Below are positions 38,240 to 48,426 of a stretch of 64,000 nucleotides of DNA, piece by piece. Location: the NCBI RefSeq assembly GCF_011064825.1, contig NZ_CP048751.1, positions 682,001 to 746,000 on the forward strand, written 5' to 3'. The stretch comes from Brevundimonas mediterranea (GTDB lineage: Bacteria; Pseudomonadota; Alphaproteobacteria; Caulobacterales; Caulobacteraceae). The position numbers and the translations under genes are program-made. The notes beneath the pieces were generated by a model that made no database searches, was not told the DNA's origin, and was given only the letters and a program-made list of their open reading frames with translations. Each line of letters begins with the position of its first letter. The first letter of the stretch is position 1.

Positions 38240-38283
38240 CATAGGCTGTAGCCTATGGACAGGATATAGCCTCGAGGCTATAT
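38240..38283. promoter_or_regulatory. Two palindromic operators of the HigBA operon
   Basis: Operator 1 is CATAGGCT-GT-AGCCTATG (38240-38257). Operator 2 is the perfect 20-bp palindrome ATATAGCCTCGAGGCTATAT (38264-38283). They share the half-site AGSCTAT and end six bases before the toxin ATG. This is a textbook autoregulatory arrangement for a HigA-type repressor. Confidence 0.8.
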
Positions 38284-38289
38284 AAAGAC

Positions 38290-38646
38290 ATGCCATGGGC
38301 CGTCAGCAACCATGATGACTTCGACCCGGAGTTCGACGCCCTCCCCGTCGAAGTCCAAGACGAGCTTCTGGCGATGACGGCGCTCCTGGAAATCTATGGA
38401 CCGGGTCTGGGCCGACCCCACGCCGACACCCTGACCGGGTCAAGGCACGCCAACATGAAGGAACTTCGGTTCAAGGCGGCGGACGGGGTCTGGCGGGTGG
38501 CGTTCGCATTCGATCCGGCGCGGCAGGCGATCCTGCTGGTGGCCGGCGACAAGGCGGGCGTGGCCCAGAAACGGTTCTACAAGGGGCTGATCGCCAAGGC
38601 GGACAGCCGGTTCACCAGCCATTTGAAGGCGTTGAAGGAGACATAG
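38290..38646 (+). CDS. HigB-like toxin (phage Gp49-like / RelE superfamily)
   Basis: A 118-residue toxin of the RelE-superfamily Gp49-like group. It shows LLEIYGPGLGRPHADTLTGS, the typical MKELRFKAADGVWRVAFAFD and AILLVAGDKAGVAQKRFYKG. Such toxins cut mRNA on the ribosome. The toxin gene precedes the antitoxin, the reversed order typical of HigBA loci. Confidence 0.9.
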   Translation: MPWAVSNHDDFDPEFDALPVEVQDELLAMTALLEIYGPGLGRPHADTLTGSRHANMKELRFKAADGVWRVAFAFDPARQAILLVAGDKAGVAQKRFYKGLIAKADSRFTSHLKALKET

Positions 38647-38647
38647 G

Positions 38648-38968
38648 ATGGGTCGCACGCGCGAAGAGATCATGGCTGCGCTGCCCGAGGCCCGCCGGGC
38701 GCGCATCAACGCCCGCGCCGCCGAACTCGTGGGCGAAGTGGAAGGCCTGAAGGCGTTGCGCGAGCTGGCCGAACGCAGCCAGGAGCAGATCGCTCAGGCG
38801 CTTGGAGTCAAACAGCCTTCGGTGCTCAAGATGGAACGCCAGGCCGATCTCTATCTGTCCACCCTGCGCCGGTTCGTCGAAGCGGCCGGCGGAACCCTTG
38901 AACTGCGCGTCGAACTGCCTGGAAAGGGCGTCCTGCACCTCACAGGCATGGGCGACATCACCCACTGA
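38648..38968 (+). CDS. HigA-like antitoxin, XRE helix-turn-helix family
   Basis: A 106-residue protein with a helical N-terminus and an XRE-type helix-turn-helix (LAERSQEQIAQALGVKQPSV). A short beta C-terminus follows (GGTLELRVELPGKGVLHLTG). It starts one base after the toxin stop. It should bind the two palindromes upstream of the operon and neutralise the toxin. Confidence 0.9.
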   Translation: MGRTREEIMAALPEARRARINARAAELVGEVEGLKALRELAERSQEQIAQALGVKQPSVLKMERQADLYLSTLRRFVEAAGGTLELRVELPGKGVLHLTGMGDITH

Positions 38969-39017
38969 GTAAGGATCCGCCTCGCCCAGGAGAGTGCGGC
39001 GACTTCTCCCTTGCAGA

Positions 39018-39839
39018 TTAGAGAACCGGCACCGCCTGGCTCAACCGTCCGCCGACCCGGATCGGCTCGACCCGCGTCGCCAGCCCGGTCTTGTCGTCGG
39101 TTTCGACAAACACGCCGCACACCGTCGCCGGACCGGACGCCGGCATGTAGCGCCCGCCCGAGATCCGGGTGGTGAAGCGGCGCAGCGGCTCTTCCTTCTC
39201 GTTGCCGATGACGCTGTCATAGTCGCAGCAGCCGCCGGCGTCGGTCTGATAGGCCGTGCCGCCGGGCAGGATCTGGCAGTCGGCGGTCGGGACGTGGGTA
39301 TGGGTGCCGACCACCAGCGAGGCGCGGCCGTCGCAGAAATGGCCCATGGCCATCTTCTCGCTGGTCGCCTCGCAGTGCATGTCCACGATCACCGCATCGG
39401 CCACGGCCCCCAGGGGCGCGGCCGCCAGCTCGCGTTCGACGGCGCCGAACGGATCGTCCATCGGGTCCATATGCACCCGGCCAAGCACATTCATCACCAG
39501 GACGGTGCGGCCCGAATGGGTCTCGAACAGATTGGCCCCGGCGCCCGGCGCATCCATCAGGCGCGGATAGTTGGCCGGCCGGATCAGCCGCGGCTCGCGC
39601 ACGATATAGGTCAGGGCCTCGCGCTGATCCCACGAGTGGTTGCCCAGGGTCAGGCAGTCGGCGCCCGCCATGAACAGCTCGCGCGCCGTATTCTCGGTGA
39701 TGCCGAAACCGCCCGCAGCGTTCTCCGCATTCACCACCACGAAGTCCAGCTTCAGGTCGCGCTTCAGGCCCGGAAGATGATCGCTGATCCCGTCACGGCC
39801 GGACTTGCCGATGACGTCGCCGAAGAAGGCCAGTCTCAT
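39018..39839 (-). CDS. YmdB-family metallophosphoesterase
   Basis: A 273-residue protein of the YmdB family (2',3'-cAMP phosphodiesterase in Bacillus). Metal-site motifs are MRLAFFGDVIGKSGR, VVNAENAAGG, TLGNHSWDQ and VGTHTHVPTAD. Its ATG overlaps the stop of the upstream vapC by four bases, so it belongs to the vapBC transcript. The cellular role in alphaproteobacteria is not established. Confidence 0.93.
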   Translation of the reverse strand: MRLAFFGDVIGKSGRDGISDHLPGLKRDLKLDFVVVNAENAAGGFGITENTARELFMAGADCLTLGNHSWDQREALTYIVREPRLIRPANYPRLMDAPGAGANLFETHSGRTVLVMNVLGRVHMDPMDDPFGAVERELAAAPLGAVADAVIVDMHCEATSEKMAMGHFCDGRASLVVGTHTHVPTADCQILPGGTAYQTDAGGCCDYDSVIGNEKEEPLRRFTTRISGGRYMPASGPATVCGVFVETDDKTGLATRVEPIRVGGRLSQAVPVL

Positions 39840-40258
39840 TCGTGTACGCCTTTACTAGGATCCGACCAGTGCTCGACCCTGAGGCCGGCTACACGCTCGA
39901 ATTCGCCGATGTTGCGGGTGACCACGGTCAGTCCCTGGCTGCGGGCGTGGCCCGCGATCTGATAATCATAGGGTCCAATGGGCCGCCCTTGGCGCTCCAG
40001 CACGGCGCGGATTTCCGCCGTGTGGCGCGCGGCGTCCTCATCGAACGGAAGAATTTCCAGACGCGCCAGAAACGCCTCCAGCAAATCGCGTCGGCGCGGG
40101 TCGGCCAGCTTGTTCGGGCCGACCGCCAATTCCATGACGACCACCGTCGAAACATGCAACGGCGCCTGTTCGCTCTTCAGACGATCATTCAGCGCAGCGC
40201 TGCGGCCCCGCAGAATTTCGATACAGATGCTGGTGTCCAGCATGAAGCCGGTCACCAC
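39836..40258 (-). CDS. vapC: VapC-type PIN-domain toxin (second locus)
   Basis: A 140-residue PIN toxin: MLDTSICIEILRGRS at the N-terminus, TVVVMELAVG, and GPYDYQIAGHARSQGLTVVT, which contains the C-terminal acidic site. The start lies among GTG 40258, GTG 40255 and ATG 40243; all overlap or abut the antitoxin stop, and GGAGGAG in the antitoxin end serves as ribosome site. It is unrelated in detail to the VapC at 30114. Confidence 0.92.
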   Translation of the reverse strand: MVTGFMLDTSICIEILRGRSAALNDRLKSEQAPLHVSTVVVMELAVGPNKLADPRRRDLLEAFLARLEILPFDEDAARHTAEIRAVLERQGRPIGPYDYQIAGHARSQGLTVVTRNIGEFERVAGLRVEHWSDPSKGVHE

Positions 40259-40485
40259 TCCTCCCGCTTCTGCATCTCAGGCTGATCCCGATCCGGCCAG
40301 TCTGGAATGCCGGGCCGGTCGAAGAAGTCATCCCACAGGGCGTTGACCGGCACCAGGCGCAGGCTCTTGCCCTCTTTGATGACGCGCAGCTCTTTCACGT
40401 CATCCGGAAAGGCGGCCGCCTTGGGCAGGCGCACAGCCTGCGAGCGGTTCGACTTGAAGACTGTGGCTTTCAGCGGCGGGCTCAT
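40252..40485 (-). CDS. vapB: VapB-type antitoxin (AbrB/SpoVT fold)
   Basis: A 77-residue protein with an AbrB-like swapped-hairpin N-terminus (KATVFKSNRSQAVRLPKAAA) and a C-terminal Asp/Pro/Trp-rich toxin-binding tail (FFDRPGIPDWPDRDQPEMQK). It overlaps vapC by about seven bases. The AbrB-type fold differs from the ribbon-helix-helix antitoxin of the other vapBC locus, so the two loci were acquired separately. Confidence 0.92.
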   Translation of the reverse strand: MSPPLKATVFKSNRSQAVRLPKAAAFPDDVKELRVIKEGKSLRLVPVNALWDDFFDRPGIPDWPDRDQPEMQKREEW

Positions 40486-40516
40486 GAGTTCGCTATCGGC
40501 CCGACTAACGTATATG

Positions 40517-41074
40517 TCAATGGGATATGCCGAAATCCCGATACCCCGCCTCGGTCAGCACCCCGTGCAGCCGCATGTCGTGCGCCTCCAGGCTCAGCGC
40601 CTCGACCGCCTGTCCCGCATAGGCGAAGCCGACCCGGATCACCTCGGGCCGCGCCGCAAAGGTGCGGTCGTAAAACCCGCCGCCCTGCCCCAGCCGTCCG
40701 CCGACCGCATCGAACGCCAGCAGTGGCGTCAGGATCAGATCCGGCTCCAACACCTCGGCCAGCGGCAGGGGCGCGGGGCAACCTGCGGCGTCCATCTCCA
40801 GCGGCTCGCCCGGCGACCAGGCGCGAAAGATCATCGGCGCATCCCGTTCCAGCACCACCGGCAGGCACAGCCGCCGCCCCGCAGCCTCCAGCGCCACGGC
40901 CAGGGCCTCAGCGTCCAGTTCGGACCCCATGGCGCTGTACAGGGCCACCACCTGCCCCGGCGGCAGGGCCTCGGCATGGTCGGCGGCGCGCCGGGCGGCC
41001 ATCGGATCGGCCTCGGCCAGAGCCTTTCGCCGCGCGCGGGCGGCCGCCCGGAGTTCATGCTTCTCAAGGGTCAT
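40517..41074 (-). CDS. 5-formyltetrahydrofolate cyclo-ligase
   Basis: Converts 5-formyl-THF to 5,10-methenyl-THF with ATP, rescuing folate for purine synthesis. The 185-residue product has the ligase motifs LVALYSAMGSE-like VVALYSAMGSELD, LTPLLAFDAVGGRLGQGGGF and YDRTF. It lies downstream of the 6S RNA gene, the conserved zapA-ssrS-fau (ygfA) order of proteobacteria. Confidence 0.94.
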   Translation of the reverse strand: MTLEKHELRAAARARRKALAEADPMAARRAADHAEALPPGQVVALYSAMGSELDAEALAVALEAAGRRLCLPVVLERDAPMIFRAWSPGEPLEMDAAGCPAPLPLAEVLEPDLILTPLLAFDAVGGRLGQGGGFYDRTFAARPEVIRVGFAYAGQAVEALSLEAHDMRLHGVLTEAGYRDFGISH

Positions 41075-41135
41075 GCCGCGGGCTTACACGCCCCATCCGG
41101 TTCCGCACAGAGACCATGCCCCTCGCATGCCGGAC

Positions 41136-41227
41136 TCGCTCAAACAGCGAGCGACCGCGTCGCGAGCGGTAGCGACAAAAATCGCTGAAGCAGCGAGCCG
41201 CCGCGCGGCGAGCGATAGCGCAAAAAA
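41136..41227. repeat. Tandem pair of 46-bp hairpin-rich repeats
   Basis: Two adjacent imperfect copies (41136-41181 and 41182-41227) share the pattern TCGCT-AA-CAGCGAGC, CCGCG, GCGAGCG, TAGCG and end in an A-run. Each contains short dyads such as CGCTGAAGCAGCG. They lie between the 3' end of 6S RNA and the 5-FCL gene. On the minus strand the A-runs become T-runs after G+C-rich stems, so they may act as terminators or processing sites. Confidence 0.7.
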
Positions 41228-41236
41228 GAGAGAGGT

Positions 41237-41406
41237 TGGCGGCGCCGCAAGAACCGTGAAGGGCGTTTAAATCCTCTCGAACCTGGGTAGCCAGGTGGGC
41301 TCCATATGCCCAGGCCCTCGAGCCCGGACAGGGACAGATCCCTTTGAGTGAATTAAGGTCGCGAGGAAATGTATGCCTTCGACGAGGGCCGCAGCAGGAC
41401 CCGCCA
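41237..41406 (-). ncRNA. ssrS: 6S RNA
   Basis: 6S RNA mimics an open promoter and sequesters housekeeping RNA polymerase. On the minus strand the 5' end TGGCGG (41406-41401) pairs with CCGCCA at the 3' end (41242-41237), closing the long rod. Family-typical stretches are CATTTCCTCGCGACC, GAGGGCCTGGGCATATGGAG and CACGGTTCTTGCGGCGC near the 3' end. A T-run (CTCTTTTTTG) follows at 41229-41221. Gene order zapA-ssrS-fau is conserved across proteobacteria. Exact ends are approximate. Confidence 0.87.
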
Positions 41407-41465
41407 TCAAACAAGATAGGCGCTGCGCCCCGCCTTCTCAAGCGCCGTGATCAGATCGACCGTGA

Positions 41466-41786
41466 TCAGATAGATTGGGCGATCTTCTCGATCCGCGCGG
41501 CCACGGCGTTCAGCGCCTCGGCCACCCCGTCGCTGGTCGGCGGCGCGGCGGCTGTCTGCGGCGCAGGACCCCCGCCCCCGTTCAGGCGCGCCTCGTGCAA
41601 TTCGTCCGACAGGATCAGGGCCGACATCAGGAACAGCCGCAGGTCCCCCACATGACCCACGTCCTGGGCCACCTGGCGCACCTGATTGTCGAATTGTTTG
41701 GCCAGGATGCGGACCCGCTCCTCCTGCCCGTCGGCGCAGCCCACCGCATAGGGTCGGCCGTTCACCTCCACCGTCACCGTCGCCAT
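41466..41786 (-). CDS. zapA: Cell division protein ZapA
   Basis: ZapA bundles FtsZ filaments at midcell. The 106-residue product has the ZapA N-terminus (VTVEVNGRPYAVGCADGQEE), the following helix RILAKQFDNQVRQVAQDVGH and a coiled-coil C-terminus. A Gly/Pro/Ala insert (GGGGPAPQTAAAPP) separates the two parts. It is coupled to the upstream DUF4164-like gene by a one-base overlap. Confidence 0.92.
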   Translation of the reverse strand: MATVTVEVNGRPYAVGCADGQEERVRILAKQFDNQVRQVAQDVGHVGDLRLFLMSALILSDELHEARLNGGGGPAPQTAAAPPTSDGVAEALNAVAARIEKIAQSI

Positions 41787-42064
41787 CAGCGGGCCTCGCT
41801 TTCGGTCTCTTCGTCGTCCTGATCCAGCACCTCGCGCACGGCGGCGGCCGCCCGGGCCAGGGCCTGCGACGCCTCGCGCCCGGCCACCTCCAGCTCGGCC
41901 ACCCGCGCCGCATCCGCCCCGTTCCCGGCTCGGGGCGCGAACAGGTCGTCGTCGGCGATCGCCGGCGCGGAGGCCGGGCGAGCCTTCAGCTCCAGGATCT
42001 TGCGTTCAAGTTCGGCCAGGGCCCGGTCGATACGGGCCCGTGCGGCCGTGGTGGCGTCTGCCAT
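41786..42064 (-). CDS. DUF4164-like coiled-coil protein
   Basis: A 92-residue helical protein: ARIDRALAELERKILELKAR, then a short Ala/Pro linker and a second helix (AARVAELEVAGREASQALAR). It resembles DUF4164 proteins encoded beside zapA in Caulobacterales and may assist division-ring function. The ATG at 42064 follows GGAG by seven bases; the stop overlaps the zapA start. Confidence 0.7.
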   Translation of the reverse strand: MADATTAARARIDRALAELERKILELKARPASAPAIADDDLFAPRAGNGADAARVAELEVAGREASQALARAAAAVREVLDQDDEETESEAR

Positions 42065-42160
42065 CGGTCGCTCCTTGTAAATTCCGTATAGAACCCGAGG
42101 ACGCGCCGGGGTAAAGCGGCGCGCCCCTGAATTTCCGCTTCCGCCGAAAGGTCTTCCCTC

Positions 42161-44152
42161 GTGACCGACGTCAAATCCGCCCCCAAGGCCACGCCCCAGC
42201 AGATGGCCAACGCCATCCGCGTCCTCGCCATGGACGGCGTCGAACAGGCCAAGTCGGGCCACCCCGGCATGCCCATGGGCATGGCCGACGTCGCCACGGT
42301 GCTGTTTTCGAAGTTTCTGAAGTTCGACGCCAGCCGCCCCGACTGGGCCGACCGCGACCGCTTCATCCTGTCGGCGGGCCACGGCTCGATGCTGATCTAC
42401 GCCCTGCTGCACCTGACCGGCTACAAGGCCGCGACTAAGGAAGAACTGTCCAACTTCCGCCAGTGGGGCTCCAGGACCGCCGGTCACCCGGAATACGGCC
42501 ACATGCCCGGCGTCGAGGTCACCACCGGCCCCCTGGGCCAGGGCCTGGCCACCTCGGTCGGCTTTGCGATGGCCGAGCGTCACCTCGCCGCCAAATACGG
42601 CGAGGACCTGGTCGACCACCGCACCTGGGTCGTCGCCGGCGACGGCTGCCTGATGGAAGGCGTCAGCCAAGAAGCCATCGCCCTGGCCGGCCGCTACAAG
42701 CTGAACAAGCTGACCGTCCTGTGGGACGACAACGAGATCACCATCGACGGCAAGGTCTCCCTGTCCGACACGACCGACCAGAAGGCCCGCTTCAAGGCCG
42801 CCGGCTGGGCGGTGAAGGCCATCGACGGCCATGACATGGACGCGATCAAGTCCGCTCTCAAATGGGCGACCCGCCAGGACAAGCCGACCCTGATCGCCTG
42901 CAAGACCAAGATCGGCAAGGGCGCCGCCACCATGGAAGGCAGCCACAAGACCCACGGCGCCGCCCTGGGCGCCGCCGAGATCGCCGCCACCCGCCTGGGC
43001 CTGGCCTGGGATCACGAACCCTTCGACATCCCCCAGACCATCGCCGACGCCTGGGCCAAGGTCGGGCGTCGCGGCGCCAAGGACCGCAAGAAGTGGGAGG
43101 CCCGCCTCGCCGCCTCCGGTCAGGCCGCCGACTTCACCCGCGCCATGAAGGGCGACCTGCCCGAGGGCGCCTTCGACGCCCTGAACGCCAAGATCGCCGA
43201 ACTGATCGAGACCCAGCCCGCCCAGGCCACGCGCCAGTCCTCGGGCGCCGCCCTGGACCAGGTCTTCGCCGCCATCCCCGAACTGATCGGCGGCTCGGCC
43301 GACCTGACCGGTTCGAACAACACCTTCGTCGCCGGCACCCCCATCCTGGACGCCCCGTCCTATGAGGGCCGCTACGTCAACTGGGGCATCCGCGAGTTTG
43401 GCATGGCCGCGGCCATGAACGGCCTGGCCCTGCACGGCGGGGTCATCCCCTACGGCGGCACCTTCATGGTCTTCTCGGACTACAGCCGCCCGGCCATCCG
43501 TCTGGGCGCCCTGATGGGGGTCCGCGCCATCCACGTCCTGACCCACGACTCCATCGGCCTGGGCGAGGACGGCCCCACCCACCAGCCGGTCGAACACCTG
43601 GCCGCCCTGCGCGCCATCCCCAACCTTCTGGTCTTCCGCCCCGCCGACACGGTCGAGGCCATGGAATGCTGGAAGATCGCGCTGGAGACCAAGACCGCCC
43701 CCTCGGCCATGGCCCTGTCGCGCCAGAAGACCCCGGCCGTCCGCACCGTCGCGGGCACGGAAAACCTGTCCGCCAAGGGCGCCTATGAGATCAAGCCCGC
43801 GTCGGGCGAGGCCAAGGCCACCCTGTTCGGCACCGGCACGGAACTGGCCCTGGCCCTGAAGGCCGCCGAAACCCTCGAGGCCGAAGGCGTCCCGACCCGC
43901 GTCGTCTCCGTCCCCTGTGTCGAACTGTTCGAACAACAGGACGCCGCCTACCGCGCCTCGGTCATCGGCCGCGGCACGATCCGCGTCGCCGTCGAGGCCG
44001 CCATCAAACAGGGCTGGGAAGGCTTCATCGGCGAAGACGGCGCCTTCATCGGCATGACCGGCTTCGGCGCCTCGGCCCCCGCCGAAGTCCTCTACGACAA
44101 GTTCGGCATCACCGCCGACGCGGTGGTCGCGGCGGTCAAGGCCCGGCTCTAA
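42161..44152 (+). CDS. tkt: Transketolase
   Basis: A thiamine-diphosphate enzyme of the pentose phosphate pathway, producing precursors for PRPP and purines. The 663-residue product shows the N-terminal [17 protein letters not shown], the ThDP motif [16 protein letters not shown]...DDNEIT and the transketolase signature [20 protein letters not shown]. It starts with a GTG at 42161. It is divergent from the zapA operon and ends before a REP-like element. Confidence 0.97.
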   Translation: MTDVKSAPKATPQQMANAIRVLAMDGVEQAKSGHPGMPMGMADVATVLFSKFLKFDASRPDWADRDRFILSAGHGSMLIYALLHLTGYKAATKEELSNFRQWGSRTAGHPEYGHMPGVEVTTGPLGQGLATSVGFAMAERHLAAKYGEDLVDHRTWVVAGDGCLMEGVSQEAIALAGRYKLNKLTVLWDDNEITIDGKVSLSDTTDQKARFKAAGWAVKAIDGHDMDAIKSALKWATRQDKPTLIACKTKIGKGAATMEGSHKTHGAALGAAEIAATRLGLAWDHEPFDIPQTIADAWAKVGRRGAKDRKKWEARLAASGQAADFTRAMKGDLPEGAFDALNAKIAELIETQPAQATRQSSGAALDQVFAAIPELIGGSADLTGSNNTFVAGTPILDAPSYEGRYVNWGIREFGMAAAMNGLALHGGVIPYGGTFMVFSDYSRPAIRLGALMGVRAIHVLTHDSIGLGEDGPTHQPVEHLAALRAIPNLLVFRPADTVEAMECWKIALETKTAPSAMALSRQKTPAVRTVAGTENLSAKGAYEIKPASGEAKATLFGTGTELALALKAAETLEAEGVPTRVVSVPCVELFEQQDAAYRASVIGRGTIRVAVEAAIKQGWEGFIGEDGAFIGMTGFGASAPAEVLYDKFGITADAVVAAVKARL

Positions 44153-44162
44153 CCCCTCTCAC

Positions 44163-44317
44163 CTCCCTCTCCCTCTGCGGGAGAGGGAGACCGCGCACGG
44201 CGGCGAAGCCGTCGTCCTGGCGCGGTCGGGCGAGGGGTCGCACCGACCGCAAAAGTCCAACATCCACCGACCCCTCATCCGGCCCTCCGGGCCACCTTCT
44301 CCCGCAGGGGGAGAAGG
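44163..44317. repeat. REP-like intergenic element with two hairpins
   Basis: CTCCCTCTCCC / GGGAGAGGGAG (44163-44173, 44179-44189) and CCTTCTCCC / GGGAGAAGG (44295-44303, 44309-44317) bracket about 100 bases with smaller dyads (GGCCCTCCGGGCC). The layout is the same as at 9656-9803. It follows tkt directly and likely ends its transcript. Confidence 0.7.
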
Positions 44318-44333
44318 GACGTTGGAGCAGACG

Positions 44334-45545
44334 ATGAATCTCGGCACCCCCCTCTCCGACACCGCCATCCGCGTCATGCTCCTCGGCTCGGGCGAACTGG
44401 GCAAGGAGGTCGCCATTGAGCTTCAGCGGCTCGGCGTCGAGGTGATCGCCGTTGATCGCTATCCCAACGCCCCCGCCATGCAGGTCGCGCATCGCAGTCA
44501 CGTCATCCCGATGACCGATCCCCAGGTGCTGAACGGCGTCATCCTGGCCGAGGCCCCGCACATCATCGTGCCCGAGATCGAGGCCATCGCCACCGAGGTC
44601 CTGGCCGATATCGAGGCCGCCGGCCTCGCCGTCGTCATCCCCACCGCCCGCGCCGTGCAACTGACCATGAACCGCGAGGGCATCCGCCGCCTCGCCGCCG
44701 AAGAGCTGGGCCTGCCCACCAGCCCCTACGCCTTCGCCGGTTCGGCCGAGGAACTGGCCGCCGGCGCCGAGACCGTCGGCTACCCCTGTTTCGTCAAGCC
44801 GGTCATGTCCTCGTCCGGCAAGGGGCAGTCCTTCGTCGAAAGCCGCGACGAAATCGCCGACGCCTGGACCTATGCTCAGGATAGCGGCCGTGTCGCCGGC
44901 GCCCGCGTCATCGTCGAGGGCCGCATCGACTTCGATTTCGAGATCACCCTGCTGACCGTCCGCTCGCGCGCCGCCGACGGCTCGACCCGCACCGACTTCT
45001 GCGCCCCCATCGGCCACCGCCAGGTCAAGGGCGACTATGTCGAGAGCTGGCAACCCCAGGCCATGACCCCCGCCGCCCTCGCCGCCGCGCAGGACATCGC
45101 CGGCAAGGTCACGGACGCCCTCGGCGGCCCAGACAACAAGGGATGGGGCGTCTTCGGCGTCGAACTCTTCATCAAGGGCGACCAGGTCTGGTTCTCCGAG
45201 GTCTCGCCCCGCCCCCACGACACCGGCCTCGTCACCCTGGCCAGCCAGACGATGAGCGAGTTCGCCCTCCACGCCCGCGCCATCCTGGGCCTGCCCGTGG
45301 ACGTCACCCAGCGCGAGCCCGCCGCCAGCGCCGTCATCTACGGCGGCATGGAGGCGCAAGGCGTCGCTTTCGAAGGCGTCGCCGAAGCCCTGTCCGTCCC
45401 GACCGCCGACCTGCGCCTTTTCGGCAAACCCGAAGCCTTCGAGCGCCGCCGCATGGGCGTCGCTGTCGCCCGCGGCGCCGACACGGACCAGGCCCGCGAA
45501 CGGGCGCGCGAGGCGGCGGGATGCGTGAAGGTGGTGCGGGGCTGA
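44334..45545 (+). CDS. purT: Formate-dependent phosphoribosylglycinamide formyltransferase
   Basis: PurT makes formyl-GAR from GAR, formate and ATP, an alternative to folate-dependent PurN. The 403-residue ATP-grasp enzyme has [20 protein letters not shown], the ATP-grasp core [16 protein letters not shown] and the C-terminal [14 protein letters not shown]. The ATG at 44334 follows GGAG by seven bases; an upstream in-frame TTG at 44322 overlaps that site. PurU (18704) can supply its formate. Confidence 0.96.
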   Translation: MNLGTPLSDTAIRVMLLGSGELGKEVAIELQRLGVEVIAVDRYPNAPAMQVAHRSHVIPMTDPQVLNGVILAEAPHIIVPEIEAIATEVLADIEAAGLAVVIPTARAVQLTMNREGIRRLAAEELGLPTSPYAFAGSAEELAAGAETVGYPCFVKPVMSSSGKGQSFVESRDEIADAWTYAQDSGRVAGARVIVEGRIDFDFEITLLTVRSRAADGSTRTDFCAPIGHRQVKGDYVESWQPQAMTPAALAAAQDIAGKVTDALGGPDNKGWGVFGVELFIKGDQVWFSEVSPRPHDTGLVTLASQTMSEFALHARAILGLPVDVTQREPAASAVIYGGMEAQGVAFEGVAEALSVPTADLRLFGKPEAFERRRMGVAVARGADTDQARERAREAAGCVKVVRG

Positions 45546-45552
45546 CCTCACC

Positions 45553-45675
45553 GCCCCCTCCGTCACGGCGCTCTGCGCCGCGCCACCTCCCCCAAGGGGG
45601 GAGGAATGCGAACACCAAAATCCTCCCCCCCTGGGGGAGGTGGATCGCCGGCGAAGCCGGCGAGACGGAGGGGGC
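45553..45675. repeat. Head-to-head pair of REP-like elements (nested inverted repeat)
   Basis: Outer arms GCCCCCTCCGTC (45553-45564) and GACGGAGGGGGC (45664-45675) are perfect complements, as are inner arms CCACCTCCCCC (45583-45593) and GGGGGAGGTGG (45633-45643). Between the outer and inner arms lie small hairpins (GGCGCTCTGCGCC; CGCCGGCGAAGCCGGCG). This is a BIME-like structure immediately after the purT stop. Confidence 0.75.
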
Positions 45676-47361
<1,686 letters not shown>

Positions 47362-47370
47362 GCGGTGGCC

Positions 47371-48405
47371 TCAGATCAGGGCTGGTTCGCCGGCCCGATC
47401 CAGCGCCTTGGCGAAGACGGTGGGCAAGGCGACCCGCGCCGCGTCCAGCCCCAGCCACTGATAGTCGCCGGCCGGCCTGACATGGGCGACCCGCACCGTC
47501 AGGGTCAGGCTGAAATGGGTGAAGACATGCTCGACCGCCCCCGCCTCGCGCCAGTCGGCCGCGACCGGCGGCGTCGGATCGGGCGCGGCGCTCCAATCGC
47601 TGGTGGGCAGCCCCAGCATCCCGCCCAGCAACCCCTTGTCCGGCCGCCGCTCCAGCGCCACCTGTCCGTCGGGATCGATCATGACGAAGGCCACCCCCCG
47701 ACGATGTGGACGCTCCGCCTTCTTGAGTTTTACCGGAAACCGCTCCGGCGCTCCGCTCGCCAGTCCCAGACACTGGTCCGCCGCCGGACACTGGCCGCAC
47801 AGCGGCGAGTTGGGCCGACACACCGTCGCCCCCAGATCCATCAGCGCCTGAGCCCAATCGCCCGGCCGCTCGTCCGTCACGAACAGCCCCGCCAACCGCC
47901 TCAACTCGGGCCCCGCCGCCGGAACCGGGGTCTCGACCGCGAACAGCCGCGCCATGACCCGCTCGACATTGCCGTCCACCACATTGGCCGGGCGATCAAA
48001 GGCGATGGCCGCCACGGCCGCGGCCGTATAGGCGCCCACCCCCGGCAGGGCCAGCAAGCCCGCCTCCGTATCCGGAAACACGCCCCCATGCTCGCCCGCC
48101 ACCGCCCGGGCGCAGGCCAGCAGATTGCGAGCCCGGGCGTAGTAGCCCAGCCCCGCCCAGGCGGCCATCACCTCGCCGTCCTCGGCCCCCGCCAGGTCCG
48201 ACACCGTCGGCCAGCGGGCGGTGAAGCTCTGGAAATACGGCGTCGCATGCGGCGTCGTGGTCTGCTGCAGCATCACCTCCGACAGCCAGACCCGATAGGG
48301 ATCGGTCCGCGCCTCCGCCCCCGGCGGCGCGCGCCACGCCAGACTGCGCGCATGCCGGTCGTACCAGGCCAGCAATTCGGAACGGATCAGAGAGACGTCG
48401 AGCAT
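47371..48405 (-). CDS. mutY: A/G-specific adenine glycosylase
   Basis: Removes A mispaired with 8-oxo-G. The 344-residue product has the helix-hairpin-helix LPGVGAYTAAAVAAIAF with catalytic Asp in NVVDGNVERV, and the catalytic Glu in YRVWLSEVMLQQT. The [4Fe-4S] cysteines are CRPNSPLCGQCPAADQC. The C-terminal NUDIX-like domain (about 225-340) recognises 8-oxo-G. It is convergent with ccrM and divergent from dciA. Confidence 0.95.
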   Translation of the reverse strand: MLDVSLIRSELLAWYDRHARSLAWRAPPGAEARTDPYRVWLSEVMLQQTTTPHATPYFQSFTARWPTVSDLAGAEDGEVMAAWAGLGYYARARNLLACARAVAGEHGGVFPDTEAGLLALPGVGAYTAAAVAAIAFDRPANVVDGNVERVMARLFAVETPVPAAGPELRRLAGLFVTDERPGDWAQALMDLGATVCRPNSPLCGQCPAADQCLGLASGAPERFPVKLKKAERPHRRGVAFVMIDPDGQVALERRPDKGLLGGMLGLPTSDWSAAPDPTPPVAADWREAGAVEHVFTHFSLTLTVRVAHVRPAGDYQWLGLDAARVALPTVFAKALDRAGEPALI

Positions 48406-48426
48406 GAGATGGCGCTATATAGGCCC

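Noticed and set aside
41136..41227. CRISPR array
   Set aside because: Only two adjacent copies without spacers; internal dyads and A-runs fit hairpin repeats instead.
41786..43936. A 716-codon minus-strand frame opposite transketolase
   Set aside because: Only its last 92 codons (from ATG 42064) are a plausible gene; the rest mirrors tkt.
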